The notes beneath the pieces were generated by a model. It made no database searches and was not told the DNA's origin. It saw only the letters and a list, made by a program, of their open reading frames with translations. Below are positions 4,836-7,756 of a stretch of DNA of 7,756 nucleotides, in pieces. Position numbers and translations under genes: made by a program. Positions within the stretch are counted from its first letter, which is position 1. Every line of letters begins with the position of its first letter. The stretch lies in the NCBI GenBank assembly GCA_964482405.1, contig CAYZXH010000050.1:1-7756 (forward strand). The letters are read 5' to 3'. This DNA comes from Zestomicrobium sp964482405. Its GTDB lineage: Archaea; Thermoproteota; Thermoprotei_A; Sulfolobales; NBVN01.

Positions 4836-7238
4836 TCAATGTTTAAGTATTGTGAGTGCGTTAATCACGACGCTGATATCGCTTAAGATCATCGCGGCAG
4901 CCGCTAACTCGGGAGTGATGAACAAGTTTAGTGATGTGTAGAATGCCCCGGTAGCTAATGGTATGAGCGTGATGTTATATACGAAAGCCCAAGCAATATT
5001 TTGGAGTATTTTCTTCTTAACGACTCTACTAAAGTCGAGTAAGAATAGAAGTGTTCTTAAGTCATTACTTAATATCACGGCATCACCCGCTTCTTTCGAT
5101 ATCTCAGCACCGCCACCCATCGCTACTCCGAGGTACGCTGTACTAAGTGCTGGCGCGTCATTGATTCCGTCACCAACAAACACTACTTTACGACCTCCTG
5201 ACTGCAGGTCTTTGATTAATTCTGCTTTATCGTCCGGTCTCAGTCCCCAGTAAGCGAAGTCTAGTTTAAGTAAATCCTTATAATACTTGACACTGGACTC
5301 CACGTCCCCGCTAGCGAGTCCGACACGGTAACCTCTGTCTCTCAGCTCCCTAATTACTTGCGGGACCCCCTCCTTCAGCTCATCACCAATCTCTAAAATA
5401 GCCACAATTCTTGAGTTCACCATCACTAGTATAGGGGTATTTCCCCTCAATCCTATTTCATTAACGTACTTCAAGACCTCCTTATCCACCGAAACATCAA
5501 GTCTAGACGCTAGCTCAAGGTTTCCGGCAGCGACCCTCACCCCGTTAACCAACCCGAACACCCCCTCCCCGGGCACGTGCACGTACTCGTCAGGATCGGA
5601 GCGCTTCACACCCTCCTCCTCACACTTCTCAATAACGGCGCGGGAGAGGGGGTGTTCACTACGTGACTCAACAGCACACAGTAACTCAAGTGCTCTCCGA
5701 GGATCGAGACTATCAATAGCATGTAATGCTAGCACCCTTGGCTTGCCGACTGTCAGCGTGCCTGTCTTATCGAAAACCACCGTATCTGAATTCAGCGCTT
5801 TCTCGAAGACCTCCCCAGCCCTAATCAACAAGCCTGTCCTAGAAGACCTTAGAACAGCGATTGAGACGACCAGCGGTGTCGCTATGCCTAGTGCACAAGG
5901 ACATGCAACAGTTAACACTGCAGCCATGAACATTACAGCGAGCTGGACACTACCCCCCACAACCCACCAATACGTAAGCGTGGCTAAAGCAATTGCTAGA
6001 ACCACCCACGTAAAGTACCCAACCACTCTATCAGCTAGTCTCGCTAATCCAGGCTTCCGATACTCAGCCTCTCTAACACTCTCAATCACGTATGCTATGA
6101 GGGTTTCATCCCCAACTCTAGTAGTTCTTACTCTCAAGTAGCCTGAGTACAGGAAACTCCCGGCTAGTACAGGATCCCTACCCTCACCTCTCTTAACTCG
6201 AGGGACCGGCTCGCCAGTGAAGCTAGACTCATCCACGTACCCGAGACCCTCTACAACCACCCCGTCAACCGGTATGATCTCGCCAGCCTTAACCTCTATA
6301 ACGTCACCGGCTCTAACCTCCGTCACCAATTTCTCAACGATTGTGTCGCCGACAACTACCCTGACCTTACCTCTAAGTGACGTGATAAGACTCTCAAGTG
6401 ATTTAAACGCCTTCTTACGTAACCTCTCCTCCAAGTACTTACCGAACCCAACGAAACCTATGACTCCTGCAGACGCTTCAAAGAAAGAGGATGCGTGGAA
6501 GCCACTGTGAAGATGTAGTAGACCCGCTGTTGATGCAGCCCCTGCAATGAATGTTGAGATGGAGGATACTGCTATGAGGGAATCCATGGTAGGTGCTCCA
6601 AACGAGAAGGCCTTAAATCCTCTCACGACTATGTCATAGTTGAGTGTGATAGCTACTGCAGCCGCAAGCAGGAGAACAGCACTAGACCCGTGCTCAGTGA
6701 AGTACGCACCATTGGACAGCATCGAGTACATAGATAACGCGATAACGCTTAAACCTATTAAGAAGGATGCTAACCTCCTGTATAACAGCAATCTCTCAGC
6801 TATGACGCTGGATTTCCCCGCTACCTCAGTAATTAATTCCGCGCCGAATCTTCTCAACCTACTCACAATCTCCTCTCTAGTAGTTTCGAGAGGGTTGTAT
6901 AGGACTGTCATCACGCCGGACGCTGAAGACACCCTGATATCTAGAACCCCCCTCATCTTCAGAATCCTTGATTCTAGCGCGGTCCTCTCCTCCCCACTGA
7001 AATCCCTTAAATCGAAGTGAAGCTTCTCTTTATAGACATCATAACCAGCGTCTCTAATAGCTTTATACACGTCTCGCAGGGAGCACATACTTTCATCGTA
7101 TTCTAACTCCGCCGCACCAGTATTCACGTCAGTGTTAAAGAAACTAACGCAACCTAATGACCTAACCCTCCTCTCGATAGCGTAGACGCAGGTAGGGCAA
7201 TCAACCCCCACAATCTTTATCCTCGCTCTACTAACCAA
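4836..7238 (-). CDS. copA: CopA-like heavy-metal P1B-type ATPase, probably Cu(+) exporter
   Basis: An 800-residue metal-transporting P-type ATPase. An N-terminal HMA domain has GVDCPTC (Cys14, Cys17). A second HMA-like fold at about 73-140 lacks both cysteines. Membrane helices lie at about 153-174, 184-206, 216-240, 250-268, 408-427, 432-461, 744-762 and 768-797. Catalytic parts are complete: TGEP (341-344) in the actuator domain, CPC (446-448) in the sixth helix, DKTGTLT with phosphorylated Asp490, SEHP (527-530) in the nucleotide domain, and GDGINDAP (689-696). The seventh helix has Tyr754-Asn755, as in Cu(+) ATPases. In the last helix the usual MxxSS reads Met783-Ile-Leu-Ser-Asp787. The protein should use ATP to expel copper from the cytoplasm. 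Cu(+) is the best guess, with the Asp leaving some doubt. The start is TTG 7238, nine bases after GGGG. It lies 53 bases downstream of the YHS gene on the same strand, a common copper-resistance pairing. Confidence 0.93.
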   Translation of the reverse strand: MVSRARIKIVGVDCPTCVYAIERRVRSLGCVSFFNTDVNTGAAELEYDESMCSLRDVYKAIRDAGYDVYKEKLHFDLRDFSGEERTALESRILKMRGVLDIRVSSASGVMTVLYNPLETTREEIVSRLRRFGAELITEVAGKSSVIAERLLLYRRLASFLIGLSVIALSMYSMLSNGAYFTEHGSSAVLLLAAAVAITLNYDIVVRGFKAFSFGAPTMDSLIAVSSISTFIAGAASTAGLLHLHSGFHASSFFEASAGVIGFVGFGKYLEERLRKKAFKSLESLITSLRGKVRVVVGDTIVEKLVTEVRAGDVIEVKAGEIIPVDGVVVEGLGYVDESSFTGEPVPRVKRGEGRDPVLAGSFLYSGYLRVRTTRVGDETLIAYVIESVREAEYRKPGLARLADRVVGYFTWVVLAIALATLTYWWVVGGSVQLAVMFMAAVLTVACPCALGIATPLVVSIAVLRSSRTGLLIRAGEVFEKALNSDTVVFDKTGTLTVGKPRVLALHAIDSLDPRRALELLCAVESRSEHPLSRAVIEKCEEEGVKRSDPDEYVHVPGEGVFGLVNGVRVAAGNLELASRLDVSVDKEVLKYVNEIGLRGNTPILVMVNSRIVAILEIGDELKEGVPQVIRELRDRGYRVGLASGDVESSVKYYKDLLKLDFAYWGLRPDDKAELIKDLQSGGRKVVFVGDGINDAPALSTAYLGVAMGGGAEISKEAGDAVILSNDLRTLLFLLDFSRVVKKKILQNIAWAFVYNITLIPLATGAFYTSLNLFITPELAAAAMILSDISVVINALTILKH

Positions 7239-7291
7239 GAAACACTACCCCGCTACTCGACGAGCACTGTTCAAAATCTACACTGAATTGA

Positions 7292-7462
7292 TTAAGGCAT
7301 GCCTTGAGGACCGTGCGTCAAGTAGTACTCAGGATTCTCCTCAAACTCGTTTAAGCAACGCTTACTACAAAAGTAGTAAATCTTCCCCTTATAGATAGTC
7401 TTATACTGAGTTTTCTCGGAATCAACTAACATGCCGCAAACAGGATCTAAGTGTCTAGCCAC
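7292..7462 (-). CDS. YHS-domain metal-binding protein, probable copper chaperone or sensor
   Basis: A 56-residue protein that is a single YHS domain. DPVCGM carries Cys9, FCSKRC carries Cys32 and Cys36, and FEENPEYY follows, in the standard order. These cysteines bind a metal. Such small proteins commonly accompany CopA ATPases and are thought to pass copper to, or sense it for, the pump. The frame also has ATG 7477, which would add five residues. I prefer GTG 7462 because GGAGGTG (7475-7469 on the minus strand) lies 6 bases before it and the protein then begins MARHLDPVCGM like its relatives. A leaderless start at ATG 7477 remains possible, since the predicted transcript start is at about that base. 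It is first in the copper operon, upstream of the ATPase, under the promoter and palindrome at 7490-7505. Confidence 0.88.
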   Translation of the reverse strand: MARHLDPVCGMLVDSEKTQYKTIYKGKIYYFCSKRCLNEFEENPEYYLTHGPQGMP

Positions 7463-7489
7463 TCCAAACACCTCCATATTAAATTACGT

Positions 7490-7505
7490 TAACAGTGTTA
7501 TTAAA
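7490..7505 (-). promoter_or_regulatory. Promoter of the YHS-copA operon with overlapping palindrome
   Basis: TTTAATAA on the minus strand (7505-7498) is a good TATA-box candidate; about 25 bases downstream is 7477, at the start of the GGAGGTG leader. TAACA-G-TGTTA (7490-7500) is a perfect 11-bp dyad that overlaps the end of the box. A repressor bound there would block TBP or polymerase, which suits a metal-responsive switch. The regulator itself is not encoded in the window, unless it is the winged-helix gene, for which there is no evidence. Confidence 0.5.
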
Positions 7506-7550
7506 CATAATCTCCGGTATGGCGAGATCCGATACCTCACACAAGCTTAG

Positions 7551-7576
7551 TTATCTGCTGATAAACGGTTATTATC
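7551..7576 (+). promoter_or_regulatory. Candidate promoter/operator of the macrodomain gene with three TTATC/GATAA elements
   Basis: TTATC occurs at 7551-7555, its reverse complement GATAA at 7560-7564, and TTATC again at 7572-7576. The first two form an inverted repeat with a 4-base spacer. The last overlaps TTATTATC (7569-7576), the best TATA candidate, which would place transcription start near 7598, just before the GTG codons at 7598, 7607 and 7613. The A+T-rich composition makes short matches common, so this is modest evidence. Confidence 0.35.
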
Positions 7577-7606
7577 GTAGACTTAATCAAGTATTCGGTG
7601 TTAGGT

Positions 7607-7756
7607 GTGAAGGTGTACCGTGTTGATGATATTGAGATAGTTTTACTTCAGGGCGATATAACGGATGTTGAAGCGGACGCTATCGTTAACGCCGCTAATC
7701 AGTATTTAGAGCATGGGGGAGGGGTTGCTAGAGCTATCGTGAGGAGAGGTGGTGAG
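7607..7756 (+). CDS. Macrodomain (ADP-ribose-binding) protein, N-terminal part (3' truncated by window)
   Basis: The frame runs open to the window edge, giving 50 residues. They show the start of a macrodomain: strand IEIVLLQGDIT (9-19), ADAIVNAAN (23-31) with the conserved Asn-Ala-Ala-Asn, then LEHGGGVARAI (34-44), the glycine-rich loop that contacts ADP-ribose. The LEHGGGVA variant is typical of archaeal members. Macrodomains bind ADP-ribose and related nucleotides, and many remove ADP-ribose from proteins or nucleic acids, or hydrolyse O-acetyl-ADP-ribose. The remaining domain and any fusion partner are outside the window. The start is uncertain between GTG 7598, 7607 and 7613: GGTG at 7597-7600 suits 7607 and AGGTG at 7603-7607 suits 7613. 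It is divergent from the YHS-copA operon, with no evidence of a shared role. Confidence 0.88.
   Translation, partial: MKVYRVDDIEIVLLQGDITDVEADAIVNAANQYLEHGGGVARAIVRRGGE

Noticed and set aside
4963..7020. Several plus-strand open frames of 96-132 codons opposite the ATPase
   Set aside because: They are antisense to a complete ATPase with all its motifs intact, are Ser/Thr/Pro-rich as expected of shadows, and match no family I recognise.

Overview
The window looks like chromosomal DNA of a thermophilic archaeon, most likely of the Thermoproteota (Crenarchaeota). This is inferred from frequent GTG and TTG starts, GGTG/GGAGG-type ribosome binding sites, heavy AGG/AGA/ATA codon use, TATA-box promoters with very short leaders, very dense packing, and the families present (M29-type aminopeptidase, archaeal winged helix, YHS plus CopA, macrodomain). 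The genus cannot be named from the sequence alone. No RNA gene, insertion sequence or CRISPR array was seen.

Region 1 (1-2680, plus strand) is the 3' part of a tight operon: the C-terminal end of a DUF917/S-methyl-thiohydantoin-desulfurase-like protein, an AroM-family protein, an M29-like metallo-aminopeptidase, a small FMN nitroreductase, and a 99-codon helical protein that resembles DUF6092. The last gene has no ATG, GTG or TTG in reach of its conserved N-terminus. It appears to start at an ATT codon behind a full GGAGGTG site, inside the end of the nitroreductase gene. The gene content suggests breakdown of a hydantoin- or peptide-like compound. That is a hypothesis, but this is the part of the window most likely to be an undescribed pathway.

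Region 2 (2712-4671, minus strand) holds an eight-helix CPBP-family membrane protease, then a bactofilin/polymer-forming beta-helix protein whose SGS motif recurs exactly every 17 residues, then a small winged-helix regulator. A perfect 13-bp palindrome lies just upstream of the likely promoter of the bactofilin-regulator pair.

Region 3 (4836-7477, minus strand) is a copper-handling operon: a small YHS metal-binding protein followed by a CopA-like P1B ATPase. Its promoter carries a palindrome overlapping the TATA box, a natural place for a metal-responsive repressor. The ATPase has CPC and YN motifs typical of Cu(+) exporters, but an aspartate replaces the second serine of the usual MxxSS motif in the last membrane helix.

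Region 4 (7607-end, plus strand) is the N-terminal part of a macrodomain protein, divergent from the copper operon. The two promoters share an intergenic space of about 130 bp that contains several short dyads.
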